Source: Phragmites australis
Lineage: Eukaryota > Streptophyta > Magnoliopsida > Poales > Poaceae
Length of the DNA: 64,000 nt
Assembly (NCBI RefSeq): GCF_958298935.1
Contig: NC_084924.1
Location: 28,927,819 to 28,991,818 of the forward strand
Reading direction: 5' to 3'
This document shows, piece after piece, positions 20,950 through 33,779 of the stretch (within the stretch, counting starts at the first letter, position 1; every line of letters starts with the position of its first letter). A model generated the notes under the pieces. That model searched no databases. It worked only from the letters and a program-made list of their open reading frames with translations, and was not told the origin of the DNA. A program made the translations under genes and the position numbers.

Positions 20950-23280
20950 GACAGCCTTCTATCTTTGGAGGTTCACATACTGGCTCGATGGCTAAGTAGT
21001 TTGAGGTGTTGCTGGCCCATAGGAAGCGTCAGAGATGGGTCGGGAGTGTAGACAACCAGTCCGGAGCTGAGGGTCAGCTAGGCAGTGGTGATCGGGGGAA
21101 GGGCCTGGCCTATCCGGACATTGTCGGCCATGGCCAAAGCCAGAGAGGAGGCATGGCCTCTGTGGAATATGATTTTGGGTTCATCGGTTCGGACATCGAT
21201 GACGTTACAGGCCCTTCTATGAGAGGGTTTGAGGGACTTGGTGAGGCATCGTTGCTTCGTTAGCTATATCTTGTTTGGGTCGTGCACCGGGATCTTGACC
21301 TTGTGTTTCTTGGTATTTCGCAGCGATTGTCGAGGTGGATGTGTCTTTGACTCCTCCCTCGGAGTATTGACTTTGGATGACTTCGCGCTGCACCCAGAGG
21401 TGTCATGGGCCTTTGTCATGGCCTCCTCTCTTCTTCGGAGTGGAGAGATCAAGCGATCATTGTCCTAGCGTCGTTTGGAGGAAGTGGAGGCGCATCTAGT
21501 AGCGGCGGCCCTGCAGGTCAGTGGTTTAGTCCTGATTTATCAGGTTCGGTGTCTGGTTCTGAGTAGCTTTTTTTTGTCCTTTTCCTTCTTCTGTTGTGCC
21601 TCATAGCAAGTAATTTTGACGAGGGCACTGGGAGATGTGGGGTGCCAGGCCTTTGTCGCGGCCCGTGAGAGGTTGATGGCCTTCGTCAAGCCTTGGAGTA
21701 GGCCTGGAAGCAGGTGGAGTATTGGGAGGGTCATCTTCAGGAGGAGATGGCGCTCCGTGAGCGTGAGGAGGGTCTCCGACGGGAGGAGGTATTGAATCGG
21801 GAGCACGCGGAAGGCTGCCGAAGACCTTTGGGAGGCAAGGGAGTTCGTCGATGTGGCCAATGTGGCTCGGGTGTTAGCCGAAGGTGATGTTGAGACCCTT
21901 CGGGCCACGGTGGGCGAGGCGCGATGAGAGCTGAAGGAGGTTCAGGCATCGGAGGGAGCACTACACTCGTAGTGCCAGCGGTTAGTTGCACTTGCGTCAG
22001 AGGTTGCCCGGATCACGTCCGACGCCCTGAGCGGCCTTGGGGCCAGGTGTCCGCCACTACCTTCTAACTTGGAGATGTCGGTGATTCCACTCTTCTAGCT
22101 TCGGTCTGCCGCGAAGAGCATGGTTAGAGCTGCGGAGACATATGAGAGGTCCAGCACACGTGTGGCCGCGGCGCTCAATTCATGTGGCTCTGGAGAACTT
22201 TTGTCATAACTTGTGGGCGAGGCATGACCGAAGCGTGACGGCTCTACATGGCAGGTCAAGTGACTCTAGGTGCCCTGGGAGGTCTTCGTCGGGAGGTCTA
22301 GTCCTTCATCTGGAGCCTGCAGGTGCGATGTGGCCCTCTGGAGGCCTCTCTCTTCGCGTCATTGCTCCGTAAGAGCAGTCTTCGTGTGTGGATACCCTGG
22401 AGGTGTAGCTCTTTCACAGGCTGTCTGTTTTTTGCTTTCTTTCTTTCCGAAGGGGGTCAAAGTCTTAGTATGTTGACTACTCCCTTCTACTTTATATATT
22501 TGGGCTTTCTTCTTATCTAAATGGAGTCATGTCTACCTTCTTGTGGTTCGCCTGTGTTGTTCTAGAGTGTACGTTCCTTTGAGGCTAACTGGAGTCTGAT
22601 CTGCGTGTATAGGTGTGGCAATCTGAAGCCAAAGGGGGCCTTGCTCGTATCTAGGATGGTGCCTCCGGGGATGGATCGAGTATGTCCGGAGCGTTTGGGG
22701 CCACTCCGTTTGTCCGACGGTGGAGTCGCTTTGTTATGCCCCGTGATTCCGATGGGTGAGTGAATCCGAAGGTGGCCGCCGATGTCTTGGTCAAGGTTGA
22801 GCCAGAGGACCCCCTTGTATCTACCTCGGATGTATGTTTTGTTGCAAAGGATGACTGGTGTGCAGCTCGAACAGCGCAGGAGGTTGCCAGTTCACACTTC
22901 TTTCAATGCTTTGTCCTCCCCCGGGATTCTGATGGAAGGGTGCCTTCGGAAATCCTTGAGCCTATCCTGGCCGAGGTGAAGGTGAAGGAGGTGCAGGCTG
23001 TGGAGTCCCCACCAGAAGAGTAGGAGGAGGACGAGCTGGATTTCTCAGCCTTTGACTCGTGTCCCTTTCTAGCGGATCCTTCATCTTCCCAAGGCCGAGG
23101 GGGCTTCGCCTTAGGCAGTGGTTCCCTCCGTAGAGGGGATTATCGTCGACACCTTGTGCGCAGCTACCGAGTTCAATCCTCCAGGTCCCATGGTATTTCA
23201 AGGAGGCATGGCGGTCGGGTGCCCTCATCCTCTCGTAGTGTTCCAGGGAGGCATAATAGGTTAGCAAGTTTGCTAGGCAT
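20950..23280 (+). pseudogene. Antisense ORF of Tat-2: decayed coiled-coil protein
   Basis: Across frames, the plus strand encodes an alpha-helical, Glu/Arg/Ala-rich stretch from about 21740 to 22200 (phrases LRREEVLNREHAEG, VARVLAEGDVETLRATVGEA, MVRAAETYERSS). This has the same character as the C-terminal coiled coil of the antisense ORF in Tat-1. An upstream acidic piece (21150-21260) and a downstream piece (22760-23023: KVEPEDPLVSTS, then AEVKVKEVQAVESPPEE) may belong to it. Frameshifts and stops are frequent. I infer the relation from position, strand and composition; direct similarity to Tat-1 is weak. Confidence 0.5.
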
Positions 23281-23545
23281 ATAATCAATGTACAGTAGTT
23301 AGCTGAATGCAAACTCTTTGTATGCCGTGTATGAATAAACTTGTGTTGTGTTAGCTTTGTTTTTTTTGTGGTGTTTTTATAATTTATCGCATCAATGCTT
23401 TGTATTGTATCAATGCTTCACCTATGCCCCCTATCTCAGCCCCTTCGCATTTTGCGATTTGTTAGTGGCCGCGGGGTGCGAGATCCAAGGGTGCTGCGTA
23501 GCGTTAGGTGTGAGCAAGGAAGATACCGTAGGGGTGAGATGATTT

Positions 23546-24060
23546 TGGCACGGAGACTTTTAGTCTACAAGGTGCCGGAGGATCAATATTTTGTCTGAAT
23601 CCTTTTTGGCACGGAGGCTAGGCCTTCAAGACGCCGGGGAGGCTATCCCTCCGCCACATAGGTCCGCCAGGCCTTAAAGATGACAGAGTGTCTTGTGTCT
23701 GTCTAGCACGGAGGCAATGCCTTCAAGATGCCGAAGTGGTCTTTACCTCTCCGCCACATAGGTTAGCTAGACCTTAAAGATGGCGGAGGGATATATGCCC
23801 GTCTAGCATGGAGGCTTAAGCCTTCAAGATGCTGGAGCGGTCTTTGCCTCTCTGCCACGTAGGTCAGCCAAGCCCTAAAGATGGTGGAGGGATAAACTTA
23901 TCCGGCACAGAGGCACTGCCTTCAAGATGCTAGAGGGATTTTGTTCGCTTGGCAGGGAGGCAGTGCCTTCAAGATGCCGGAGGGTTTTACCCCTGCAGCA
24001 TGGAGGCAGTGCCTTCAAGATGCCGAAGAGTTTTACCCCTTCAGCACGTAGGCTCTGTGT
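23546..24060. repeat. Tandem repeats in Tat-2 (core about 33 bp)
   Basis: A core of the type GCACGGAGGCAnTGCCTTCAAG with 'atgccggag' after it recurs at about 23548, 23608, 23705, 23807, 23905, 23951 and 23998. Spacing is about 100 bp for the first copies and about 47 bp for the last three. The longer units also contain 'ccgccacataggt' and 'ccttaaagatggcggaggg', partly complementary to one another. The block occupies the same place, next to the integrase, as the 107-bp array of Tat-1. Confidence 0.82.
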
Positions 24061-24187
24061 GGGTTTGTTTTTGCAGGGTAGGTGTTTTCTGGGAGGTGAT
24101 ACCTCTAGGTATGGTGGTTATTTTTGGGTGGGTAATCTATGGTTTTATTTGTCTTGGACCTTTGGAGAGGGCAGAGCTTGGGTGCTG

Positions 24188-27100
24188 CTACACATAGTAT
24201 TTGCGGAGGGTCTCCGCATTCTAACTGTGTTGGAGGGGGGTTCCTTCTTTATCGACCAGGTGGTAGGAGCCGGGCCTATTAGACCTGAGGACCAGGTATG
24301 GGCCTTAGCATTTGTTGTGTAGTTTCCCTATAGCTAGGGTACATCGAAGTACTAGGTCGTCGGGTTTGAAGTTTCGTGGCGCAACCTTAGGATCATACCA
24401 GGCCATGGTTTTCGCGATGTAGTGATCGAGGTTCTGGATAGCACGGAGCCGCGTTTCTTTAGTGAGAACGAGGGAGAGTTCTCTTTCTTTGGTAGTTTGT
24501 GGAAGTTGCACCCTGAGCGAGCATCTCTTAACTTTGGTGGGGATCAGGGCTTCATCGCCATATCAAAGGCAGAAAGGGGTGAACCCTGTGGCTCGCGTGA
24601 CAGTGGTGCGGAGGGACCATAAAACTTTGGGGAGTTCCTCAACCCACAAGCCTAGAGTTAGGCTGACGAGTCGGCAGTTTAGGCCGGAGAGAATGTTGCT
24701 GTTGGCCCATTTGATGGCCCCGTTGGACTGAGGATGTCGAACTACAACGAAGCATAATTCGATGCCGAGGTCGTCGCAGAATTATCTGGAAGGCCCAGAG
24801 TCGAATTGTGTGCCATAGTCGCCCGTGAGTTGTCGTGGGATGCCGAACTGGCAGATTATGTTTTTCCAGAAGAATTTCTGGACATTCTTTGATGTAATCA
24901 TTTTAAGGGGTTCAGCCTTGATCCATATGGAGAAGTACTCCAATGCTACCACCGCGTACTGTAGGTTGCCTTTGGCACGCGGGAATGGTCCGATAAGGTC
25001 CATGCCCCAACAAGCTAGGGGTCAGATGGGAGCGATTGGTTGTAGGGGAGCTGGGGGCCGGTGGCTTTGCATCCCATCCATTGGCATCCTTGGGAGGTGT
25101 GGACGAGGTCTTCTGTATCAGACATGATTGTAGGCCAATGGAGCCCCTGGCGAAGAGCCTTGCCAGCTAGGGCGCGAGGTGCCAAATGGTTGCCACAAAG
25201 GCCCTCATGTATATCCCGGATGAGGTTGGCCCCTTCTTGTCTGGTGATGCAGCGAAGGAGGGGAGCGCAGACACCAGTTTTGTAAAGGGCGCCTTCTATG
25301 AGACGGTAGCCCCTGGTGCGATGTACTATGTGGTGGAGCGCAATCGAGTCTTCCGGCTCTTTTGTTCCACTGATGAAGGATAAGAGGGGAGCTCTTCAGT
25401 TGGTGGTCTCAATAGGGAGGATGGTGGCGGCTGTCTCGTCAAGAGTTTCAATAGCTGGCTGGTGTAGAGTCTCAAGGAATATGCCCAACGGTGGCTCTTT
25501 GCCCATGGCGGTAGCTTTTGCCAGGGCATCTGCCTAGCCATTGTCCGTTCGTGGTATGTTGCGTATTGATATGCCGCGGAAGTGTGCTTCGGCTTTGCGA
25601 ATGGCTTCAAGGTATCTTGCTATGTCTAGATGTCGAACTTTGAAGCTTTTGTCGATGTGGCCGACGACGATCTGAGAGTCAGTCCAGATGATGACTATGG
25701 CTGCCCCCAAAGCTCAGGCCTTCCGGAGGCCCATGAGGATGGCTTCGTATTCGGCTATGTTGTTTGTTGTCTTGAAATCCAGACGAGTAGCAAACTAGCC
25801 TGTGGGGGAGATGAGGACCTGCTAGTCTGTGGGGGAGATAAGTGTGCCAAGATTTGGGATTTGATAGGGTGTGGGCCACAAACCTTACCACGAAGGGGGC
25901 TAGCTCTACTGCCATTTTCTGATGCGTCCCGTTGCCTCCCGGTTGCGAAACATGTCGCCAAGTGGGTAAAAGGTTGGGACAGTGATGTTGTAGGCAAGGA
26001 AGTAGTGCTAGAGTTTCCGTGAGGCCATCGGTAGGGCGTATGCTATTTTTTTGAGCTTGTTGTAGCGTGTCTTGGCCCCGGTTAAGGCCTCCAAGACATA
26101 GTATATGGCCCTATGAGCAGAGTGATTAGCACTGTTCTCCTCCCGTACCAAGGCAGCACTGACGGCAGAGGCAGAGACGGACAAGTATAGGAGCAGCCGT
26201 TCACTGGAGAGGGGCATTGCAAGTGTTTCGAGGCGGGAAAGGTGGGTCTTGAGGGCCTCGAATGCCACCTAGCACTCCGGATTCCAGTGAATGGTTCAGA
26301 GCCCCTTAGCGTTTTGAAGAAGAGGAGGCTATGCTCGGCGGATTTGGCGAGGAAGCGGCTAAGGGCTGCAAGGCGACCGGCCAAGCGTTGTACTTCTTTT
26401 GGATTGGTGGGAGGTGACATCTCTGTGATGGCACAAATCTTGCTAGGGTTGGTCTCAATGACTCTTCGGGAGACGAGATATCCTAGAATCTTTCCCACCT
26501 TGGCGCCGAATACGCACTTCTCCGGGTTCAGCCGTACGCCTGCAGCCTAGAGGCTATCAAATGTTTCTTGCAGGTCGACGATGTGGTTGGTTTTAAGCTG
26601 GCTTTTTACCATGATATCGTCCATGTAGGCTTCAACATTATGGCCCAGTTGCTATTTCAATACCTTGTACACTAGGCGAGAGAAGGTGGCCCTAGCATTT
26701 CGAGGATCGAAAGGCATCCGAACGTAGTAGTACACCCCGAAGGGGGTAATGAAGCTGGTCTTGCTCTCATCCTTTATCGCTATCCACACTTGGTAGTACC
26801 TAGAGTAGGCATCTAGGAAGCTTAGCAGCTCGTAGTTGGCGGTGGAATCTACTAGCTGGTCGATGCGAGGAAGGTGGTATGGGTCCCGAGGGCACACTTT
26901 GTTTAGCGATGTGAAATCGATGCACATTTTCCACTTTCCGCTGTGTTTCTTGACCAAGACGGTGTTGGAGAGCCAATCGGAGTGGATTACCTCTCGGATA
27001 ACACCAGCCTTTAGTAGCTTCTGGACCTCCTCTTTTGCAGCCTCTGCCCGCTCTGGGGAGAGTTTGTGAAGCCCCTGGCATACGAGTCAAGCCTTCGGGT

Positions 27101-27600
27101 CGACCTGGAGAGAGTGTTCGATAATGCAGCGGTCAACTCCCAGGAGGTCCTGCGGGGACCATGCAAATGAGTCGAGGTTACCCTGCAGGACAGCCAGAAG
27201 CTGGGCATCCTACTTGGAGGTGAGGTCTACCCCTATTTGGAAGGGCCAGTTGGGTTGGTCCGGATGTATGGGGACACGCTTTATGTCTCCCTCTAGTTGT
27301 GGCCTCGGAAGGCCTCGGTGCCCGGGATATGCCGACGGAGGGTCCTTAGAGCCCTCCTGGGTTACTACATGGATGTCGCGACTGGGGAGTGGAGAGGGTG
27401 CCCGTACTCACGAAGATGGTCGAAGGCATATATGAATAGGAGGTCTATCGAGTTGTCTCCGTCGACCAGTATTCTCAGGACCTCGACTTCGGCGATGTTG
27501 GCTAAGATGACCAGGGCATCGGAGTGGGGAAATTTCACCCCCGCGGAGTCATCGACGGTGAATGTCACGGGGGTGCCGGTCCATTTGGGGGCCTGTCGAT
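24188..27600 (-). pseudogene. Gypsy pol (protease, RT, RNase H, integrase), broken
   Basis: On the minus strand: a protease motif ILVDGDNSIDLLF near 27470 (normally DGG/SSAD); RT with MVKKHSGKWKMCIDFTSLNK (26957) and then YMDDIMVKS near 26590, so the YxDD catalytic motif survives; RNase H with NNIAEYEAILMGLRKA near 25750; the integrase zinc-binding part near 25240; and the integrase core with MDLIGPF, ALEYFSIWIKAEPL and GTQFDS (25003-24782). The C-terminal domain ends in KYYV and a stop at 24188. Stops and frameshifts separate these parts, so no polyprotein can be made. The order PR-RT-RH-INT is that of Ty3-gypsy. Confidence 0.88.
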
Positions 27601-27769
27601 GGATGCTAGTTGCTCCAATGTGGTGCTCCCCACATGCGTAGTCTCACCACTACTATTTCAAAGTGCAGCCAGAGCTCCCTCCGCTGGTCATAGCGAGGAC
27701 GATCTGTTTGCCCCGTGCCTCTTCATCGTTGTATCGCTCTGCGAATGATCAGGACAGAGAAGGTAGGGC

Positions 27770-29298
27770 TAGCTGCGGAGAATTCTACAAGGCCAGATGA
27801 TCAACTCGCTGGCTGGCTGATAGCCTGCGATCTTAGGACTGCTCCTTGGTGGCCTCCTCAGTTGAGGCAAAGGCTGCGTACCTCCAAAGGTATTCTTCTC
27901 GGAAGGATGTGAGGGTCTGGTAGCTGTCGGTGTTGTGTCCTCATCCTGCGCCGTGTAGAGTGCACCAGGATTCCTACTCAGAACACCAGTTCGGAGCACA
28001 GCCTCGCACTGGGATGCCTCCGAGGCATCCTCGGCCGCGTCCCCTGGGTTGGTTTTGGTTTGGAGCCCTACGGTTGGGGCTGATGTTGTTGATGTTTCGC
28101 CGTTGTCACTGCCGCTCCCTTTGGGACCCAGAGGTATGAGCCTCCTCAAAGCCCCTCTTCGCTGGGTGAGAGGGGGCATGTGATGATCCCTCATACGAGT
28201 GTGACTTCTCGGGGTTGACATGGGAAGTCTCAGTAGCTTGCGAGCACCTTCGGTGGAGTTTTTCCTCCTCTGCTCATGCATATTCCTCGAATTTGCTCAT
28301 GAGGACATCCATGGTGAGTATGGGACATCAGTTCAACCGATCATATAGGAGGCCTTCGGCTAGGCCCTGGATCACAGCATCGATGAACGAATAGTCTGAT
28401 ATGCCCCTAATCTGGGTCTTGGTCCGAGAGAACCTTCGAAAGTAATCCAGAGGGTTTCGTCTGACACCTGTTTGATAGTGAACAGGCTTCCAGAGCTTAC
28501 TTGCCCGATGAAAGTGCCCTGGAAGTTGCTGCAGAATAGGTCTCAGAGTTGGGACCAGGCACGAATAGTGCTAGGGTCCAGTGCCAAGAACCAGCGTATG
28601 GCCACCCCTTCCAAGGTGAGAGGAAAGCATTTATCCATGGTGGCCGGTCCACCCTTGCTAGCTTCTATGGCGAGAGCGTAGGACCGAACGAACTCATCAG
28701 GGTCTGAATCTCCCTTGTACTTATGTAGCTTTGGGGTCCGAAAGCCCTCTGGGAAGGGCATCCTCTACAGGTTAGCCTGTAGGGGAGAGTCGTAGTCTTG
28801 CAGGGGATCCTTGCGACGTCGGCTCTGGGACTCCAGAGGCTGAACGTGTAGGGCCCTGGCGTCAAAGAGTTCATCGACCCATGGAGCTTGGATCGGAACA
28901 GTGCCGGTCATCACAGGGGTGGTGATGGTCATGCGGGTAGCCTTCTGCTTGACTCTCAGGGCCGTTTGTAGTTCCTCCATATGGGTCAGGAGTGCCGCCA
29001 GGCGTGATTGACGCTCGGGTGGAATGGTGTTTTTGGCAGTGCCGTCGGCCGCGGGGGTGCAGAGGGGACCTCACCTTGTTGCTATTGTTGCTGCTGGGTC
29101 TCCAGGGTAGGGAGCCCCTCGGTGCCGGCCATAGCTATGGTCATGGCTTGGTCGGTGGTGGTCGTAAGGCCCTCGTTTCCCCCGGTTGGGGGGTCATCGT
29201 CAGCGCGACCTGCGCCTGGTCGTTGGACTATCGCACATGCATGACTGGGGGTCGGCTGCCTTCAGCGCGGCCTTGGTGGTCTTCTTCTTGGGTGGCAT
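27770..29298 (-). pseudogene. Gypsy gag, broken
   Basis: The likely start is MPPKKKTTKAALKA at 29298, 50 bp downstream of the LTR. The best preserved capsid segment is 28761-28543: PFPEGFRTPKLHKYKGDSDP, then EGVAIRWFLALDPSTIRAW, the retrotransposon gag (PF03732-type) pattern. Stops and frameshifts follow on both sides. The C-terminal part toward 27770 is Arg/Ser/Pro-rich and very degraded, and I see no intact zinc knuckle. Confidence 0.75.
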
Positions 29299-29572
29299 CC
29301 TAGCTCTCTTAGCACTTCTGTGTTCAAGTCCTTACGGACAGCGCGCTGTTGGGTAGGTGATCATCTTGCCCCAGCAAGTACGGCGAGAGTCTCTTCTAAG
29401 GAGGAGACTCAAGCTTGGAGACGATGTTTGAGAGGAACGAACACCACAAATGTATTGATCGTAAAAATATGGACCGGGCTAGGGGGAGTATCACAGGAAA
29501 ACTTTGTGATTGTGCTCCTCCGTGCTGTGTTGAGCGTTCTCCTCCCTCTCTCCTCAGATGACCATGGCCCCT

Positions 29573-29580
29573 TATTTATA
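29573..29580 (-). promoter_or_regulatory. TATA box in the Tat-2 LTR
   Basis: TATTTATA on plus reads TATAAATA on minus, within the LTR and pointing toward gag. Confidence 0.55.
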
Positions 29581-29969
29581 GGGTTGTGCGTAGCTTAGCA
29601 TACAAGTTACCGCTATGTGCAAAATATCTAGGATATGACCGAGTTACATGGCCTTATCCTGATAACTACTTTTTACCCTACATAGAAGATAAATATCTAC
29701 CATGGTAACTACTATGGTGCCTATACCCAGAGGGGTGAGCCGGTCGCCAATTGTGGCTCGGCGCCGCGATGTCAGGGGTGTCAGGATAACCTCCATTGTA
29801 CTAGGGTGTCAGGACGACGGGCACTAGCCTAGGTATTTAATGCTGGTCACTTCCTTGCAGGCAAAGGATGACCGGTGTTCCTCTTTTAGCAAATCTTTCT
29901 TGAGGCCTAATGGCTTACCCCGTAGCCTTTGGGAAGCCTGCCCGAGCCCGGAGATGGGGGCTCCGGGGG

Positions 29970-30143
29970 GAGGCATGGCTTCGAGAGATGGAGGCTTCAG
30001 GAGGCATGGCTCCGGGAGATGGAGGCTTCGGGAGGCATGGCTCCGGGAGATGGAGGCTTCGGGAGGCATGGCTCCAGGAGATGGAGGCTTCAGGAGACAT
30101 GGCTTCGGGAGATGGAAGCTTCGAGAGTCATGGCTACGGGAGA
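29970..30143. repeat. 31-bp tandem repeat, five full units plus a partial
   Basis: Units start at 29970, 30001, 30032, 30063 and 30094, with a partial unit from 30125. Each reads GAGGCATGGCTCCGGGAGAT followed by GGAGGCTTCGG, with one to four differences. All three plus frames stay open across it, but this follows from the repeat and no protein is implied. Confidence 0.93.
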
Positions 30144-30498
30144 TCATTACTCTGAAGCCCGGAAGTTAGAAAGCAGCCTTCGGGAGGCGTGGGCCCATGG
30201 GCATCAGAGCTCCTTAACAATGACCCCTAACAACTCCAATATAGAAACTTTATGTATGAGCGTATTTATTTTTCATGTTTCCTTAATGAGTCATAGATAA
30301 GGGGTTGAATAATAAAGAAAGTTTCTAGGGATGGCACCAACAAATACTCATTGAAAGTGGACGCGAAAGCATGCAAAAGGCAGCTCATTCAACCCAAGCC
30401 AATTACCGGTAGAAGATGATGAGGTAATTTATTTGTTGGTGATCGCAAAATCTTCTAGATGTTATGAATTTCGATTTACAAGAATGATATAATTATAG

Positions 30499-33400
30499 AT
30501 GGACATAATATGGATGTATGATGCGAGCCATTTGAGCGCAGAGTACAAGAACGACATGGATTGTTTCTTGCTACAAGCCGCAATGCACAAGTCAAATACA
30601 CAATCTCAATACATGTGCTCTCCATGCATTGATTGCGAGAACAATAAGCAGTTTTTCACCACCCACCAGATATATTCCCACTTGATGCCAAGGGGCTTTA
30701 TACCTGGCTATACTCATTGGACCGTGCACGGTGAAGCTGAGTTCATATAGGAAGGGTAATACATTGGTAGAGAAGACGAAGACTTGTGCACCTATATACT
30801 AGCTAACGAATACACCGATATGCCGCCCACTGGAGATACGTTGGTCGATGATGATCTAGAGGAGATGTTGGCCAACGCCGACTTCGATGCCAACGCCGAT
30901 GATCTGGAGCAGATGTTGCACGATGGGGAGGGGAACTTCACCAATGAGAGAGAGTTTCAAAAGTTCCAGCGTATGGTAGAGGACTCTAAAACACCATTGT
31001 TCCCAGGCTACAAGAAGGAGCATACAAAGTTGCGTACTGTGCTTTCACTGCTACAATTGAAGGCAAGCAACAGGTGATCAGATACAAGCTTCATAGAGTT
31101 GTTGCTATTCTTGTAGAAATTGCTTCCAAAGATAAATGTGCTGCCAGAAAACATGTACTAGGCCAAGCAGGTTGTGTGCCCATTGGGGTTGGAAGTGCAG
31201 AAAATATATGCATGTCCAAATGATTGCATGTTGTATCGAGGAGAGCATGTAGACTTTGAAGTGTGTCTCGTCTGTGGTGCATCACGGTACAAGCGTGACC
31301 GTGAACACATCGATGGTGAAGGAAAGAATAAAAGGCCTCCTATCAAGGTGATATGGTATTTTCCTATAGTCCCTTGTTTGGAGCGTTTATTCGTGAACAA
31401 AAGGCATGCCGAACTGATGCGATGGCATACCGAGGAGCGCAATGATGATGGAATGCTGAGACACCTTGTTGATTCTATGCGTAGGAGAAACATCAATAGG
31501 AAATACAAGGAGCCCTTTGCAGAAGATGTGAGGAATATAAGATTTGGGTTGAGTACGGATGGGATGAATCCATTCTGCAACATGAGCAGTAGTCATAGCA
31601 CTTGTCCAGTGACTCTATGTATCTACAACCTTCCTCCTTGGTTGTGTATGAAGCAGAAGTATATTATGATGCCAGTGCTGATACCAAGCTGAGGCAACCT
31701 AGAACCAATATCTATATCTACCTAAAACCATTAATAGAAGATCTTGTAATACTGTGGAACGAAGGTGTGTAGGTATAGGATGCATACAAACGAGAGAACT
31801 TCACCCTACGCGCAATGTTGTTCGTAACAATCTAGGATTGGCCAGCCATTGGCAACATATCGGGCCAGACTGTCAAAGGCTACTGTGCTTGCATGCATTG
31901 TTTGGATGAAATGGAGAACTTGTGGTTGAAGAATAGCTGAAATATGGTGTACCTATGTCATCGTAAATTTCTTCGCAAGGATCACCCGTACCGTGGCAAC
32001 AGGAGAGCTTTTGATGGGAAAGTTGAGACTCGATCACCTCCTAAGCATCGCACTAGGAGATAGGTATATGAGATGGTAAGGGACTTTGGGTTATCAATGG
32101 AAAGGGATGTAGGAGTACACCGGTTCCGAAATATAATCTTAGAGCACCTATGTTCAAAAAGAAATCTATTTTTTATGACTTAGCTTATTGGTCAGATTTG
32201 GTGGTTCGACACATAATTGATGTCATGCACATTGAGAAGAACGTGTGTGATAGCTTGATTGATACATTACTAGACATACCTGGCAAAACGAAGGATACAC
32301 TTGAAGCACGGAAGGACCTGAAATGTTTGAAACTCAGATAGGATCTACATCCCAAAGATATGGAAGAAAGCGTAATATCTTGATGCTACTAGTTACAATC
32401 TGAGTAAGGCGGAGAAAATTGCAATGTGCAAGTGCTTGCATGGAATTAAAGTTCCATCTGGTTACTCTACCAACATAAAGAAACTAGTAAACATGAAAGA
32501 TTTGAAATTAACTTTCATGAAGTCTCATAATTGTCATGTGATAATGACACAGATGCTTCCAATTGCAATAAGAGGTATTCTGCCACCGAAGGTCCGAAAC
32601 CCAATCATATAGCTATGTTCATTCTTCAATGTGATATCACAGAAGGCCATTGATCTGACCAAGCTAGATAAGCTATAGGAAGATGTGGTCGAGACTCTAT
32701 CCCAGCTTGAGGCATTGTTCCCTCCATCGTTTTTTGATATTATGGTGTATCTTATTGTTCACATTGTGAAAGAGAAACAAATTCTTGGCCTCATGTTTCT
32801 GCATTAGATGTACCCTTTCGAGAGGTTCATGGCAGTTTTGAAGAAATATGTTTGTAACCGAAATTGACCAAAAGGCTGCATGGCCAAGGGCTAGGGAACT
32901 GAGGAGGTCATTGATTTCTATGTCGACTACATGAATCTCAAATCGATTGGTGTGCCTATTCTCGCCATGAGGGGAGGCTACAGGGAAAAGGGACGATAGG
33001 TGCAAACTCATTCCGCACTAATGACCTCATTTCATTCACGCAAGCACATTTCGCAGTTCTATAACAACCAGTTGTAGTGGACCCATACCCAAAAGATGGT
33101 ACGCACTAGAAACCTAGGGAAGTCTGATGTTTGGATCGCACGAGAGCACCAAGAATATTTTGGTGTCTAGTTACGTAGGCAGGTGATTTATAAGCGATAT
33201 AGAGTGCTCAGTGGACTGTGTTGGCTCACAGACCATCAACTACAGCCCTCACATTCTAAGGATATGATATAAATGGCTATACAATTTACACGAGAGCTCA
33301 GGATAATAAGAGTGCCAACCAAAATAGTGGTGTCCGTATAAATACGTTCAAGTACAATAGAAATAGGGAGACCTACTATGGATTCATAGAGGAGATCTGG

Positions 33401-33774
33401 GAGCTCGACTATGGAATATTAAAGGTTCCTCTTTTTCGGTGCTAATGGGTCAGACTCCTAGGGGTGTGAAGATTGACAAATACGATATGACTACAGTGGA
33501 CCAAAAACTCGTTACACATAGAGAAGAACCATTCATACTTGTGAATGATGTTATGCAAGTCTTCTATGTAAAGGACCCAGACACGGCTAATAAGGAGGAA
33601 CACCATGTGGTTCTTCAAGGAAAAAGAAGGATTATCAGAGTGGATAATATTATTGACAAGTAAGACTACAATCAATTCGATGTGCTACCTCCTTTCAGAG
33701 AGGATGTCAACCTAGGTTCCATGGAAGACACCGACGAACCTCCCTATGTACGCCGTAATCATAATGAGAAATGA
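30499..33774 (+). pseudogene. CACTA (En/Spm) TNP2-type transposase, broken
   Basis: The N-terminus (30499) has the transposase-associated domain: MYDASHLSAEY, then CPCIDC-like CSPCIDCENNKQF, then SHLMPRGFIPGYTHWTVHGE. An acidic linker follows (30840-30960). The Transposase_21 core starts at about 31180 with KIYACPNDCMLYRGE and continues through FGLSTDGMNPFCNMSSSHST near 31550. Further parts are DVMHIEKNVCDSLI (about 32220), KCLHGIKVPSGYSTN (about 32430) and a C-terminal part 33439-33774 with PRGVKIDKYDMTTVD and DYNQFDVLPPFRED. Multiple stops and frameshifts occur throughout. The CACTA terminal repeats are not visible. Confidence 0.88.
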
Positions 33775-33779
33775 AAAAT

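Larger units (their letters stand above)
20587..30232 (-). mobile_element. Tat-like Ty3-gypsy retrotransposon on the minus strand (Tat-2)
   Basis: Read on the minus strand, the order is 5' LTR (30232-29348), gag from 29298, protease near 27470, RT, RNase H and integrase down to 24188, then a tandem-repeat block (24060-23546), then an ORF on the opposite strand (about 20950-23280, plus). No matching 3' LTR is seen at the left end. The left boundary next to A2 is therefore set by the end of A2 and is approximate. All coding parts are broken. The layout mirrors Tat-1 although the sequences are clearly different. Confidence 0.75.
29348..30232 (-). repeat. 5' LTR of Tat-2
   Basis: On the plus strand it begins TGTTGGGTAGG and ends CCCCTAACA; the outer seven bases are complementary but for one. 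Length is 885 bp. Gag starts shortly after it on the minus strand. It contains a TATAAATA box on the minus strand (29580-29573) and a 31-bp tandem repeat (29970-30143). The bases just inside the LTR on the minus strand (GCGCGCTGTCCG...) are where the primer-binding site should be; they are not the common Met-tRNA type. Confidence 0.75.

Noticed and set aside
29824..30300. A repeat-rich protein gene (several overlapping frames)
   Set aside because: The frames stay open only because a 31-bp unit lacks stops; the region is an LTR.
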